Shown here: positions 18,519 through 27,506 of the stretch, piece by piece
Layout of the letters: the number at the start of each line of letters is the position of its first letter
Position numbering within the stretch: position 1 is the stretch's first letter
Assembly (NCBI RefSeq): GCF_013031355.1
Contig: NZ_WPZO01000001.1
Coordinates: forward strand, 806,001 to 870,000
DNA: 64,000 nucleotides
Direction of reading: 5' to 3'
Source of the DNA: Ruegeria arenilitoris
Lineage (GTDB): Bacteria > Pseudomonadota > Alphaproteobacteria > Rhodobacterales > Rhodobacteraceae
Program-made: the position numbers and the translations under genes
The notes under the pieces: model-generated
The model's database searches: none
What the model saw: only the letters and a program-made list of their open reading frames with translations
Told to the model about the DNA's origin: nothing

Positions 18519-19598
18519 ATGACAGGTGTATGCCCAAACCAGCAGATCGAAGGCATGATTGCGCGCGGTGAGATCACCGCCAGCCCCGAGGTCATACCGG
18601 CGCAGGTTCAACCCGCCAGCCTTGATTTGCGTCTGGGAACAGTGGCTTACCGCGTCCGCGCGTCGTTTCTGGCGGGCGAAGGGCGCTCGGTCGCTGATCG
18701 TCTGGCCGAGTTTGAGATGCACCGCATCGACATTTCGGATGGTGCGGTTCTGGAAAAGGGCTGTGTCTATCTGGTGCCGCTGATGGAATCACTGGCCCTG
18801 CCCGAAACCGTGACCGCTGTAGCCAACGCCAAAAGTTCGACCGGGCGACTGGACCTGTTGACCCGCACCATCACCGATGGGGGCACCGAGTTCGACCGTG
18901 TGCCTGCGGGCTATACCGGACCGCTTTACGCCGAGATTTGTCCCCGTTCCTTCTCGGTTCTGGTGCGCCCGGGTATGCGGCTGAACCAGATTCGATTCCG
19001 TCAGGGTCAGGCGGTGCTCAGCGACGCGGAACTGACGGCGCTGCACAACGATTCGCCGCTGGTCGATGGCCCGGCAGTGATTCAGGACGGGCTGGGCTTT
19101 TCGGTCGATCTGCAACTGCCCGATACCGATCTGGTTGGATACCGCGCCAAGCCGCATACCGGCGTGATCGATCTGGACCGGATTGGCGAATACGATCCGC
19201 AGGAATACTGGGAAGAGGTGCGCACCCGCGATGGCCGCATCATCCTGGATCCCGGTGCATTCTATATCCTGGTCAGCCGTGAGGCGGTTCACATCCCCCC
19301 GATGTACGCTGCGGAAATGGCCCCCTATCTGGCAATGGTCGGTGAGTTCCGGGTGCATTACGCCGGTTTCTTCGATCCCGGCTTTGGTCATGCCGAAGCC
19401 GGTGGTGCGGGATCGCGCGGTGTGCTGGAAGTCCGCTGTCACGAAGCACCCTTTGTGCTGGAGCATGGCCAGGTCGTCGGACGGTTGGTCTATGAGAAGA
19501 TGGCAGAAATGCCCACGCAACTTTACGGCGCGGGCATTGCGTCAAACTATCAGGGACAGGGTCTGAAACTGTCCAAGCATTTCAAGGCTGTTGGTTAG
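18519..19598 (+). CDS. dcd: 2'-deoxycytidine 5'-triphosphate deaminase (long form)
   Basis: Converts dCTP to dUTP for thymidylate synthesis. This is the long (about 360-residue) alphaproteobacterial form, roughly twice the E. coli Dcd length. The dUTPase-fold signatures are QPASLDLRLGTVAYRV near residue 33, ANAKSSTGRLDLLTRTITDGG (catalytic region) near 105 and AEICPRSFSVLVRPGMRLNQIRF. The second half (FYILVSREAVHIPPMYAAEM, and GHAEAGGAGSRGVLEVRCHEAPFVLEHGQVVGRLVYEKM, which spans residues near 290-330) repeats the fold. The ATG at 18519 follows GGGGGGA; an upstream ATG at 18474 is also in frame but has no ribosome-binding site. Confidence 0.88.
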   Translation: MTGVCPNQQIEGMIARGEITASPEVIPAQVQPASLDLRLGTVAYRVRASFLAGEGRSVADRLAEFEMHRIDISDGAVLEKGCVYLVPLMESLALPETVTAVANAKSSTGRLDLLTRTITDGGTEFDRVPAGYTGPLYAEICPRSFSVLVRPGMRLNQIRFRQGQAVLSDAELTALHNDSPLVDGPAVIQDGLGFSVDLQLPDTDLVGYRAKPHTGVIDLDRIGEYDPQEYWEEVRTRDGRIILDPGAFYILVSREAVHIPPMYAAEMAPYLAMVGEFRVHYAGFFDPGFGHAEAGGAGSRGVLEVRCHEAPFVLEHGQVVGRLVYEKMAEMPTQLYGAGIASNYQGQGLKLSKHFKAVG

Positions 19599-19819
19599 AA
19601 TTTCATGAACCGGCGCATTTGGCGGGTCACCCGCTGTGCCTGATTCAGGTGCTGCGGCGGGCGTGGGCCGCTGTTTTGCGGGCGGTTACCCCCGCCGGAC
19701 GGCTGATCCGACTTGCCACCCATGCGGCTGGCCATGTCAAAGCCCTTGTCCACGCCTTTGCTGACAAGGCGGCGCATGACCTGGCGTACGATCATGTCGA
19801 TGATCCGATTGGCGTTCAT
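19595..19819 (-). CDS. Small basic conserved-type hypothetical protein
   Basis: 74 residues, strongly basic, no membrane segment. The N-terminal third is an amphipathic helix (MNANRIIDMIVRQVMRRLVS), the middle is Gly/Pro/Asn-rich and disordered (KSDQPSGGGNRPQNSGPRPP), and the C-terminus is again basic (VTRQMRRFMKF). It overlaps the end of dcd by 4 bp, tail to tail. I recognise no family. The short overlap and normal codon use suggest a real gene. Confidence 0.6.
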   Translation of the reverse strand: MNANRIIDMIVRQVMRRLVSKGVDKGFDMASRMGGKSDQPSGGGNRPQNSGPRPPQHLNQAQRVTRQMRRFMKF

Positions 19820-19883
19820 TGCTCAACTCCGTTTCTTGTCGTCCAACATAGGGTTTTGATGTGACAACAAAAGGGCCGTCCGA

Positions 19884-20540
19884 TCACTCTTCCTCGAACA
19901 GTTCGGTCTGATCTTCGTCTTCTACATCTTCGCGCCCCTCACCCAGAGGGATCGTGCCCGGTGGCGGCCTGTTCTCAAGCAACCCGGCCGCGCGCAGTTC
20001 CTTGAGCCCCGGCAGGTCACGTGCGTTCTCCAGCCCGAAATGGTCGAGGAATTGGGGCGTCACCACAAAGGTCACAGGGCGGCCCGGTGTCATACGGCGG
20101 CGGCCCAGACGGATCCACTCCATTTCCAGCAGCTGGTCGATGGTCCCGCGTGAGACCGAGACCCCACGAATTTCCTCGATCTCAGCCCGTGTGCAGGGTT
20201 GGTGATAGGCCACGATGGCCAGCGTTTCGATGGCAGCGCGGCTGAGTTTGCGGGTCTCGACCGTTTCTTTCTGCATCAGGAAACCCAGATCGGGGGCGGT
20301 ACGAATGGCCCATGCCTCGCCCACGCGGACCACGCGAACGCCACGGCCTTCATAGCGTTTCTGAAGCATTTCAACCGCTTGCGCCGCGTCGCTTCCATGA
20401 GGCATCCGCGCCTCAAGATCGCCAATCGTCACCGGTTCGGCGCTGGCGAACAACACAGCTTCGACCATACGTTCCTGTTCCGCCAAGGGCGGCGCTTCGA
20501 ACAGGGTGCCGGTGCCTTCGTCTTGCGGTTCGTCAGTCAC
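19884..20540 (-). CDS. scpB: Segregation and condensation protein B
   Basis: 218-residue tandem winged-helix protein that joins ScpA and SMC in the chromosome-condensing complex. Seen: MVEAVLFASAEPVTIGDLEARMP near residue 26, the first winged helix through AWAIRTAPDLGFLM, and the conserved LSRAAIETLAIVAYHQPCTR followed by AEIEEIRGVSVSRGTIDQLLE. The acidic C-terminus is normal. It starts with GTG at 20540, overlapping the scpA stop by 8 bp, so the two are translationally coupled. Confidence 0.93.
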   Translation of the reverse strand: MTDEPQDEGTGTLFEAPPLAEQERMVEAVLFASAEPVTIGDLEARMPHGSDAAQAVEMLQKRYEGRGVRVVRVGEAWAIRTAPDLGFLMQKETVETRKLSRAAIETLAIVAYHQPCTRAEIEEIRGVSVSRGTIDQLLEMEWIRLGRRRMTPGRPVTFVVTPQFLDHFGLENARDLPGLKELRAAGLLENRPPPGTIPLGEGREDVEDEDQTELFEEE

Positions 20541-21327
20541 GTGTGTCAGTCCTCTTGCGCAGATGGATCGGAGCGAAGGTTTCGCTCTGCTTGATCTCCA
20601 TGTGTCCTTCTTTCACCAGCTCCAGCGAAGCCGCAAAGGTCGCTGCCGTGGCCGACCTGCGCCGTACCGGGTCGGCATCCCAACCGTCGGGCAGATAGGT
20701 CTCCATATCGGTCCAAGTGCCCGCGAAGCCGATCAGCGGCCGCATCCGCTCCAACGCTTGCTCCATCGTGAACACGGCGTCGCGGTCCATCACAAAGGGG
20801 CGGAATTCGTCGCGGGTGCGGATACGGGCATAGCCCTGCATCAGGTCCAGCAGCGTGGCCGAATAGGTGACGGTCCGGATGCGGGTGATATCCTCACCCT
20901 GCCCCCGTTTGAAGAAATCACGGCCCAGCTGATCCCGTGCCATCAGGCGGGCGGCAGAGTCACGCATGGCCTGCAGACGTTCCAGCTGGAACGCCAGGTG
21001 CGCGGCAAGTTCTTCGCCGGATGGTCCTTCGTCATCCGGGTCCGGCGGCAGCAGCAGTCGGGATTTCAGAAAGGCCAGCCAAGCGGCCATAACCAGATAG
21101 TCGGCAGCCAGTTCGATCCGTAGCGCCCGGGCCTTTTCAACAAAAGCCAGGTACTGCTGCGCCAGTGCCAAAACCGAGATTTTCCGCAGGTCGACCTTTT
21201 GCGTGCGCGACAGGGTCAACAGCACGTCCAGCGGGCCCTCAAACCCGTCGACGTCAACGATCAGGGCTTCTGCGGCCAGCCGATCGGCGACCGAGACCGG
21301 GTCTTCGCTGAAAAGATTATCGTTCAT
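20533..21327 (-). CDS. scpA: Segregation and condensation protein A
   Basis: 264-residue kleisin subunit of the SMC-ScpAB condensin. The N-terminal kleisin signature DGFEGPLDVLLTLSRTQKVDL (near residue 27) is followed by ISVLALAQQYLAFVEKA and ADYLVMAAWLAFLKSRLLLP. The C-terminal winged-helix part (residues ~205-255) contacts the SMC head. The start overlaps the nagZ stop by 11 bp and the end overlaps scpB by 8 bp, in the order nagZ-scpA-scpB that is conserved in alphaproteobacteria. Confidence 0.94.
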   Translation of the reverse strand: MNDNLFSEDPVSVADRLAAEALIVDVDGFEGPLDVLLTLSRTQKVDLRKISVLALAQQYLAFVEKARALRIELAADYLVMAAWLAFLKSRLLLPPDPDDEGPSGEELAAHLAFQLERLQAMRDSAARLMARDQLGRDFFKRGQGEDITRIRTVTYSATLLDLMQGYARIRTRDEFRPFVMDRDAVFTMEQALERMRPLIGFAGTWTDMETYLPDGWDADPVRRRSATAATFAASLELVKEGHMEIKQSETFAPIHLRKRTDTRD

Positions 21328-22324
21328 ATACCTGCCCGCCCATTAGGGCAGATAGTTCCGCCTCGGCGGCCTGGATGTCAAGTTCCACAGGCTTTTGCCG
21401 CATCGCCAGCGCCTTTTCTGCGCGCTTCCCGGCTTGTTCGGTCATTTCCCCTGCGGCATCCAGCACCTTGGCGCGGGCGTCGAACGTACCATTGCAGTGC
21501 AGAACCGCATCACACCCGGCGTCCAGCGCCTGACGGGCGATATCTTCTGGCGCGCCGCTGAGGGCCTTCATCGAGATGTCGTCCGTCATGATCAGCCCGT
21601 CAAATCCGATCTTGTCGCGGATCAGTCCGATCATGGTGGGTGAGATCGTCGCTGGCTGCGGGTCGATCCGGTCATAGACCAGATGCGCGGTCATCCCCAT
21701 CGGCAAGTCGTTCAGATCGCGAAACGGTGCGAAATCGGCCTGTTCCAGCGCGTCCTGCGTCAGGTCCACATGCGGCAGGTCGTGGTGGCTGTCGAGCGTG
21801 GACAAGCCATGACCCGGCATATGTTTAATGACAGGTAGAACACCGCCATCCAGATGGCCCTTGGCAACGGCCTTTCCCAGCCGTGAAACTTGTTTGGGAT
21901 CAGAGCCATAGCAGCGGTTTTTCAGAAATTTGTGCGTGTCCTCACGCGCCAGATCGACCATCGGCGCGCAATTGCTGTCGATACCCAGTCCGAACAACTC
22001 GTCCGCGATCAGACGATAGCGCAGATACATTGCCCGTTCGGCCTGATCCCCAGCCCGTGCGGCGTGATCCAGTGGCGGCAGCCATTCGCGGGCCAGAGGC
22101 GCGCGCAGGCGCTGCACCCGGCCGCCCTCTTGATCGATGGTGATGGGGCAATTGCGGCCTACGGCCTCGCGGAAATCATCGCACAGGGCGCGAACCTGAT
22201 CGGCGGTATCGATGTTGCGGGCAAACAAAATGAACCCAAACGGGTTCATTTCGCGGAACAGTTTCTTTTCCTGAGGCGTCAGGCGCAGGCCTTCGGCGTC
22301 GGTGATGGCCGCACCAAAGCTCAC
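21317..22324 (-). CDS. nagZ: Beta-N-acetylhexosaminidase NagZ
   Basis: Cytoplasmic GH3 glycosidase that removes GlcNAc from anhydro-muropeptides during wall recycling, feeding AnmK (4394-5518). Seen: NPFGFILFARNID near residue 30, ITIDQEGGRVQRLR near 65, the NagZ signature KHMPGHGLSTLDSHHDLP (catalytic Asp-His pair) and FDGLIMTDDISMKALSG with the nucleophile Asp. Start chosen: GTG at 22322-22324, whose GTGA overlaps the TGA of the SPOR gene. It gives the family N-terminus SFGAAITDAEGLRLTPQE; an in-frame ATG 21 bp upstream is possible. Confidence 0.94.
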   Translation of the reverse strand: MSFGAAITDAEGLRLTPQEKKLFREMNPFGFILFARNIDTADQVRALCDDFREAVGRNCPITIDQEGGRVQRLRAPLAREWLPPLDHAARAGDQAERAMYLRYRLIADELFGLGIDSNCAPMVDLAREDTHKFLKNRCYGSDPKQVSRLGKAVAKGHLDGGVLPVIKHMPGHGLSTLDSHHDLPHVDLTQDALEQADFAPFRDLNDLPMGMTAHLVYDRIDPQPATISPTMIGLIRDKIGFDGLIMTDDISMKALSGAPEDIARQALDAGCDAVLHCNGTFDARAKVLDAAGEMTEQAGKRAEKALAMRQKPVELDIQAAEAELSALMGGQVYER

Positions 22325-23385
22325 CGAGCGGCCACCGGGATACAATCCGCGCCACGTGCCTCGAGCGCGGCACAGAACTGACGCGAGTCGCTCAGGTCAT
22401 CAAACCCCAGCACGCGCAGGCGGTAGAAGGTCCGGCCTCCGCGTGAGGTTTTCTGGATAACGCGCTGTTTTCCATCCATATAATCGCCAAACCGGCTATT
22501 CAGCCGGTCCCATTCCGCGCGCGCCACATCCGAGCTTTCATAAGCCCCAAGCTGCGCCATGCGCGTGCCCTTGGACAGCGTATCAGGGTCAATATCGACC
22601 CCAACCGCGGCTTTGACAGCAGCGTTGATTGCGTCTTCAGTGCTACTGTTCTGCGTGATGCGGCTGGGCGTCGCACGGGCTGGGCGGGTCACCGGTCGCA
22701 AGGACCTGCGGACCCCTGGCAGTGCCGCCAATTCCGGATCGGGCTGTTGCGCCGCCAGATCGGCGGGATCGATTGCAGGCTCTTCCTCGGGCAAGGACAG
22801 CGCGGCCAGTTGCACACCCTCTTCCGTCGGTTCGTCAATCCGGGCCGCATCCCCTGCCAGTTCCGAAACCAGCGCATCTACCGTGCCCTGACGAAGTTCA
22901 GCGGCTTCCTGATTGGAAATCTCTTCCTGAACCACGTGCACGGCCGGAGTGGGCTTCAGCGGTTCAACCGGCGTGTCTTCATCGGTCAGCGATACCGGGC
23001 GCGGCGCCAGGATCAGACGATCCGCAGGCGGCGCAGCGGTTCCTACCGCAGCCACGGCATTGACGGCCAGACCCTGATGGTCTGCGGGTGTTCCGCCCGG
23101 GTTTTCGGGCTGAATGCGCATCGGTCCTTCGATGGCGCGCACGACCGGTACGCCGGACACATCGCGCATCACAAGCTGATAACCCCAGACGCCAATCCCG
23201 GCGACCAGAGCCAGAGACGCAACCGCGCCCATTGCATTGACGATGCGGCTCAACCCCGCTGCGCGCGGTGCTTCTTCATAACCGTGCATGTCGTCGGAAT
23301 ACTCGTACCCATCCTGAGGATGCGGTTGATTCGTGTAATGCATCTGCTCGGGGCGCATCTGCCCCGAGTAATCGTAACGTGCCAT
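22321..23385 (-). CDS. SPOR domain-containing membrane protein
   Basis: 354 residues. The layout is an acidic, Tyr-rich cytoplasmic N-terminus (about 50 residues), one transmembrane helix (GAVASLALVAGIGVWGYQLV, residues ~55-75), a long low-complexity periplasmic linker rich in Ala/Pro/Glu, and a C-terminal SPOR domain (about residues 275-354, KGTRMAQLGAYESSDVARAE to FYRLRVLGFDDLSDSRQFCA). SPOR domains bind denuded septal peptidoglycan, so a role at the division site is likely. The ATG at 23385 follows GTGAGG at 6 bases. It is in one operon with argS and nagZ. Confidence 0.88.
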   Translation of the reverse strand: MARYDYSGQMRPEQMHYTNQPHPQDGYEYSDDMHGYEEAPRAAGLSRIVNAMGAVASLALVAGIGVWGYQLVMRDVSGVPVVRAIEGPMRIQPENPGGTPADHQGLAVNAVAAVGTAAPPADRLILAPRPVSLTDEDTPVEPLKPTPAVHVVQEEISNQEAAELRQGTVDALVSELAGDAARIDEPTEEGVQLAALSLPEEEPAIDPADLAAQQPDPELAALPGVRRSLRPVTRPARATPSRITQNSSTEDAINAAVKAAVGVDIDPDTLSKGTRMAQLGAYESSDVARAEWDRLNSRFGDYMDGKQRVIQKTSRGGRTFYRLRVLGFDDLSDSRQFCAALEARGADCIPVAAR

Positions 23386-23472
23386 GTCCGCCTCACCGCC
23401 CGATAGCGCCTTAAAACGTGGCGCGCGGGTCATTTCTTGCCTACCTCGTACCGGTGCTTCGGGCGGTGTTTG

Positions 23473-25218
23473 TTACCGCATCTCCTGCGCCGGAGTGACG
23501 CCAAGAATACCCAAGCCCGCTGAAATCACAACAGAAACAGCCCGGGCCAATGCGATTTTTGACTGGCTTGTGGCAACATCGCCATCCTGGATGAATCGCA
23601 GTTGCGTTTCATCATTGCCCTTATTCCACAGCGCGTGGAAGTCCCCTGCGAGTTCATACAGGTAGAAGGCAACGCGGTGCGGTTCGTTGGTGCGTGCGGC
23701 AATCTCGACCAAACGCGGCCATTCGGCCAGCTTCTTGGCCACAGTCAGTTCCGAGGCGTGGTCGTTCTTGCTCAGGTCCGCTGTGCCAAGGGTCGCGTCG
23801 TCAGCGGCAATCCCGGCTTCGGCAGCGCGGCGCAGCACGCTCATGACGCGGGCATGGGCGTATTGCACGTAGAACACGGGGTTCTCGCGGCTCTGCTCCA
23901 GCACCTTGTCAAAGTCGAAGTCCAGCGGCGCATCGTTCTTGCGGGTCAGCATCACGAAACGGGTCACATCCGGACCCACCTGATCGACCACATCGCGCAG
24001 GGTGACAAAGTTCCCTGCCCGCTTGGACATTTTGAACGGCTCGCCATTCTTCCACAGCTTCACCAATTGGGTAAGCTTGATATCCAGCGGCACCTTGCCA
24101 TCAGACAGAGCCGACACCGCCGCCTTCATCCGTTTGACATAGCCACCATGGTCCGCGCCGAACACGTCGATCAGCGCGTCAAAGCCACGGGTCACCTTGT
24201 CATAGTGATAGGCGATATCCGGGGCGAAATAGGTCCAGCTGCCGTCCGACTTCTTGACCGGACGATCGACGTCATCACCGTGCTCGGTCGACTTGAACAG
24301 GGTCTGCTCGCGCGGCTCCCAATCCTCGGGCTTCTTGCCCTTCGGCGGCTCCAGCACACCTTCGTAGATCAGGCCTTTTTCGGTCAGCGACTCCAGCGCG
24401 GCCTCGATCCGGCCGGTGCCATAGAGCGACTTCTCCGAGAAGAAGACGTCCATCTCAACGCCCAGCGCCTTCAGGTCAGCGCGGATCAGATCCATCATCG
24501 CGTTAGTGGCGAAGTTGCGCAGATCCTCAAGCCATTCGCTTTCCGGCTTGTCGATCAGGCTGTCGCCATATTTCTCTTTCAGCGCCTCGCCAATTGGGAT
24601 CAGGTAGTCGCCCGGGTACAGCCCTTCGGCAATCTCGGGGCTCAGACCGTTGGCCTCGCGGTAACGTTCGTACGCCGAGCGCGCCAGCACATCCACCTGC
24701 GCGCCGCCATCGTTGATGTAGTACTCGCGGGTCACGTCATGGCCGGAATAGGCCAGCAGGCTCGCTAGAGCGTCACCGAACACAGCGCCCCGCGTATGGC
24801 CGACATGCAGCGGGCCGGTAGGGTTGGCCGAGACATATTCCACGTTCACCTTCTGGCCATGACCCATGGTCGAGCGGCCATAGTCAGTGCCCTTCTCCAA
24901 CACCGCCGCCAGCACGCCCTGCCAGACCGACGGCGCAAGACGCAGGTTCAAAAAGCCCGGTCCGGCCACCTCGGCACTGGTGATCCGATCATCGGCGGCC
25001 AGTTTTCCGGCCAGTACATCAGCAATGTCGCGCGGCTTCATCTTGGCCGGTTTCGCCAGCACCATCGCCGCGTTGGTCGCCATGTCGCCATGTGCGGGGT
25101 CGCGCGGCGGTTCGACCGCCACGTTGTCAAAGCTCAGCCCCTCGGGCAGCGCGCCTTCGGACTGCATCTGTGCCAGCGCGTCCAGTACGAGGCCGCGGAT
25201 CTCGGAAAACAGGTTCAT
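23473..25218 (-). CDS. argS: Arginyl-tRNA synthetase
   Basis: 581-residue class I synthetase. The N-terminal additional domain ([20 protein letters not shown]) is followed by the HIGH motif as HVGHTRG in [20 protein letters not shown] (near residue 130). The KMSK-type loop is [20 protein letters not shown], and the C-terminal DALR anticodon-binding domain includes [20 protein letters not shown] and ends in GVTPAQEMR. The frame is open upstream, but the ATG at 25218 matches the family start [11 protein letters not shown]. It leads the operon argS-SPOR-nagZ-scpA-scpB. Confidence 0.97.
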   Translation of the reverse strand: MNLFSEIRGLVLDALAQMQSEGALPEGLSFDNVAVEPPRDPAHGDMATNAAMVLAKPAKMKPRDIADVLAGKLAADDRITSAEVAGPGFLNLRLAPSVWQGVLAAVLEKGTDYGRSTMGHGQKVNVEYVSANPTGPLHVGHTRGAVFGDALASLLAYSGHDVTREYYINDGGAQVDVLARSAYERYREANGLSPEIAEGLYPGDYLIPIGEALKEKYGDSLIDKPESEWLEDLRNFATNAMMDLIRADLKALGVEMDVFFSEKSLYGTGRIEAALESLTEKGLIYEGVLEPPKGKKPEDWEPREQTLFKSTEHGDDVDRPVKKSDGSWTYFAPDIAYHYDKVTRGFDALIDVFGADHGGYVKRMKAAVSALSDGKVPLDIKLTQLVKLWKNGEPFKMSKRAGNFVTLRDVVDQVGPDVTRFVMLTRKNDAPLDFDFDKVLEQSRENPVFYVQYAHARVMSVLRRAAEAGIAADDATLGTADLSKNDHASELTVAKKLAEWPRLVEIAARTNEPHRVAFYLYELAGDFHALWNKGNDETQLRFIQDGDVATSQSKIALARAVSVVISAGLGILGVTPAQEMR

Positions 25219-25351
25219 TTCGGATGTCCTTTTGCTTGCCCGGCGGTTTACCACGCAAAGCGGCAAGGTCAATGCAAGCGATCAGTTTCCGCTTGGATTA
25301 ACCGTAAACGGAGCTAAGTTCACAGGAAATTCCCAACCCGGAGACCGCTTC

Positions 25352-25903
25352 ATGCGCCTAGCCCTGCCTCTTGTACTCGCCCTGACCACATCGCTGCCGG
25401 CCTGGGCCGATATGCCTGCGCCTCAGGGCCACGTTCTCTTGACGCTCGGCGGAGCAGTCACCGAGACCAACCTGCCGCCCCGGGGCGAGAATGACGGCGG
25501 CCTTTTGGGTTATCTTGAGGTTCAGCACGACGGGGCTGCCGGGTTTGACGCCGCTCTGTTGGATGGTCTGGAACAGGTCGAGATCACGATCACCTACGGC
25601 CCCGAAGACAATCAGAGGGACATCGCATTTTCCGGCCCGCTGCTGGCGGACGTGATGACGATGGCAGGCGCCGCGGGCAAAACCGCAAAGCCCATGGCAT
25701 TGGACGGCTATCAGTCCGAAATCGCTTGGGAAAGCGTCACCGCGCATCAACCGATCGTTGCTACTCATGCGGATGGTGCTCCGATGGGGATTGGTGGCTA
25801 TGGCCCAACCATGATCGTCTTCCCTCCAACCGACGATGCTGAACTGGCGCAGAAACAGGCCGGTCAACAGGTTTGGGCGCTGGCCTATATCGGGGTCGAG
25901 TAA
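25352..25903 (+). CDS. Small periplasmic molybdopterin-oxidoreductase-fold protein
   Basis: 183 residues with a clear signal peptide (MRLALPLVLALTTSLPAWA). The mature part resembles the short molybdopterin-binding oxidoreductase-like proteins of Roseobacters: a beta-rich start (GHVLLTLGGAVTET), VEITITYGPEDNQRDIAFSGPLLADVM, then the segments MALDGYQSEIAW and PMGIGGYGPTMIVFP. It lacks an obvious cofactor-binding cysteine, so it may bind no molybdenum; catalytic activity is doubtful. It is divergent from argS and convergent with the dgt-like gene 0 bp away (stop against stop). Confidence 0.6.
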   Translation: MRLALPLVLALTTSLPAWADMPAPQGHVLLTLGGAVTETNLPPRGENDGGLLGYLEVQHDGAAGFDAALLDGLEQVEITITYGPEDNQRDIAFSGPLLADVMTMAGAAGKTAKPMALDGYQSEIAWESVTAHQPIVATHADGAPMGIGGYGPTMIVFPPTDDAELAQKQAGQQVWALAYIGVE

Positions 25904-27046
25904 CTACCCGCCCGTCAGTCTTTTGTGGTCCTGCAGGGCAAACCGGTCCGTCATCCCGGCGATATAGTCTGACACAATTCGGGCGAGCGCAGTTTCGTCC
26001 TGCGCCGCCTCGATATCCTGATGCCAGCGCGCAGGCATCTGTTTGGGATCGCTGAGGTATATCGGAAACAACTCCTGCACCACCGCGCTGACCTCGGCAC
26101 GCACCTCCATCACGCTGGGTGCGCGGTACATCCGCGTGAACAAGAATGCGCGAATTTCCTTCAGCTGCACCCAGAGGCCGTCTGAGAACTGAACCACCGG
26201 ATAGCCCAGGTGCCGGATGTCTTCGACTGTCTGCGCCCCTGACGCGGCGATCAGCCCGCGCGAGGTGTCGATTACATCGGACACCATGACCCCAAACACC
26301 CGCCGCAGCGCTTCATGCCGGCGGCGATAGGGGGCTAGACCGGGGTATTTGCGGTCCACCTCTGCATAACAGTCGCCCACAATCGGCAATTGCTGGATTT
26401 CGTCATCCGTGAACAGATTGGCCCGTAACCCATCAAGCAGATCGTGATTGTTGTAGGCGATGTCATCTGACAACGCGGCCACCTGCGCCTCGGCGCTGGC
26501 ATGGGTGTGCAATTCCAGATCGAAGCCTTCGTTGCACTCGGCCAGAGCCCAAGGCAATTCCCCCTCGACCGGCCCGTTATGCTTGGCAATGCCCTCAAGG
26601 CATTCCCATGTCAGGTTACACCCGTCAAACTCGGCGTAGTGACGTTCCAGCTTGGTGACGATCCGAATGGCCTGCGCGTTGTGATCGAAACCGCCATAGG
26701 GTGCCATCAGCGCGTGCAAGGCATCCTCGCCCGTATGACCAAACGGTGTGTGTCCAAGATCATGGGCCAGCGCCACCGCCTCGGTCAGCTCCGGGTTCAA
26801 CCCCAAGGCCCCAGAAATCGTGCGCGCCACCTGTGCCACTTCAATGGAATGGGTCAACCGGGTGCGATAGCTGTCACCCTCATGCTCAACAAACACTTGC
26901 GTCTTATGTTTGAGGCGCCGAAACGCGCTGGCATGAATGATACGGTCGCGATCACGCTGAAAGCATGACCGGAAACTGCTCTCTTCCTCAGGCACAAGCC
27001 GCCCCCTTGCGCGGCCTGGGTCCGAGGCAAAACCCGCTCTGTCCAA
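25904..27046 (-). CDS. dgt: Deoxyguanosinetriphosphate triphosphohydrolase-like protein
   Basis: 380-residue HD-domain dNTP triphosphohydrolase, which splits dNTP to nucleoside and triphosphate. Seen: FQRDRDRIIHASAFRRLKHK near residue 30, HSIEVAQVARTI (first metal His) near 66, and AHDLGHTPFGHTGE (HD motif) near 93. The start is TTG at 27046: the frame is closed by a stop 9 codons upstream, no ATG or GTG lies between, and AAGGA sits 8 bases ahead of the TTG. A TTG start implies modest translation. Divergent from erpA. Confidence 0.88.
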   Translation of the reverse strand: MDRAGFASDPGRARGRLVPEEESSFRSCFQRDRDRIIHASAFRRLKHKTQVFVEHEGDSYRTRLTHSIEVAQVARTISGALGLNPELTEAVALAHDLGHTPFGHTGEDALHALMAPYGGFDHNAQAIRIVTKLERHYAEFDGCNLTWECLEGIAKHNGPVEGELPWALAECNEGFDLELHTHASAEAQVAALSDDIAYNNHDLLDGLRANLFTDDEIQQLPIVGDCYAEVDRKYPGLAPYRRRHEALRRVFGVMVSDVIDTSRGLIAASGAQTVEDIRHLGYPVVQFSDGLWVQLKEIRAFLFTRMYRAPSVMEVRAEVSAVVQELFPIYLSDPKQMPARWHQDIEAAQDETALARIVSDYIAGMTDRFALQDHKRLTGG

Positions 27047-27057
27047 AGGTCTTGTCC

Positions 27058-27086
27058 TTGTCGCCTGTCCTTAGGTTTCATATATT
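27058..27086 (+). promoter_or_regulatory. Probable promoter of erpA
   Basis: TTGTCG (27058-27063), exact 17 bp, TATATT (27081-27086), 37 bp before the ATG. It lies between the divergent dgt-like gene and erpA. No iron-type operator is obvious. Confidence 0.55.
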
Positions 27087-27122
27087 GTACTGCGGTAAGG
27101 AAATAAACCTTTGGAGTCCGGC

Positions 27123-27446
27123 ATGAATCTGCCCCCAACAGTGACAGAACGCGCCTTTGATCGCCTGGCCGAGATCGGCGCCGCGGATCAGGGACAAGCC
27201 CTGCGCGTCGCGGTGGAAGGCGGCGGATGTTCCGGTTTTCAATACGAAATTGCGCTGGACGAGCCGAAAGAGGACGATCTTGTGCTGGAAGGCAAAGGTC
27301 AGAAAGTCATCGTCGACTCGATTTCCTTGCCGTTTCTGGAAAACGCGGTAATCGACTTCACGCAGGAGCTGATCGGCGCGCGCTTTGTGATCGAAAACCC
27401 AAACGCCACCTCTTCCTGTGGCTGCGGCACATCTTTTTCGATGTAA
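27123..27446 (+). CDS. erpA: Iron-sulfur cluster insertion protein ErpA
   Basis: 107-residue A-type carrier that passes Fe-S clusters to target enzymes. The three cluster-binding cysteines are present: GGGCSGFQY (Cys near residue 38) and SSCGCGTSF at the C-terminus (Cys near 100 and 102). FLENAVIDFTQELIGARFVI is the family core. The ATG at 27123 follows GGAG at 7 bases. xthA follows after 60 bp that contain only a short weak hairpin. Confidence 0.93.
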   Translation: MNLPPTVTERAFDRLAEIGAADQGQALRVAVEGGGCSGFQYEIALDEPKEDDLVLEGKGQKVIVDSISLPFLENAVIDFTQELIGARFVIENPNATSSCGCGTSFSM

Positions 27447-27506
27447 CCTTGCCCTGCCCGCTTGGTTGAGGGATAGATCAACCGGCAGCCAGCCGGAGGA
27501 TCGCGC

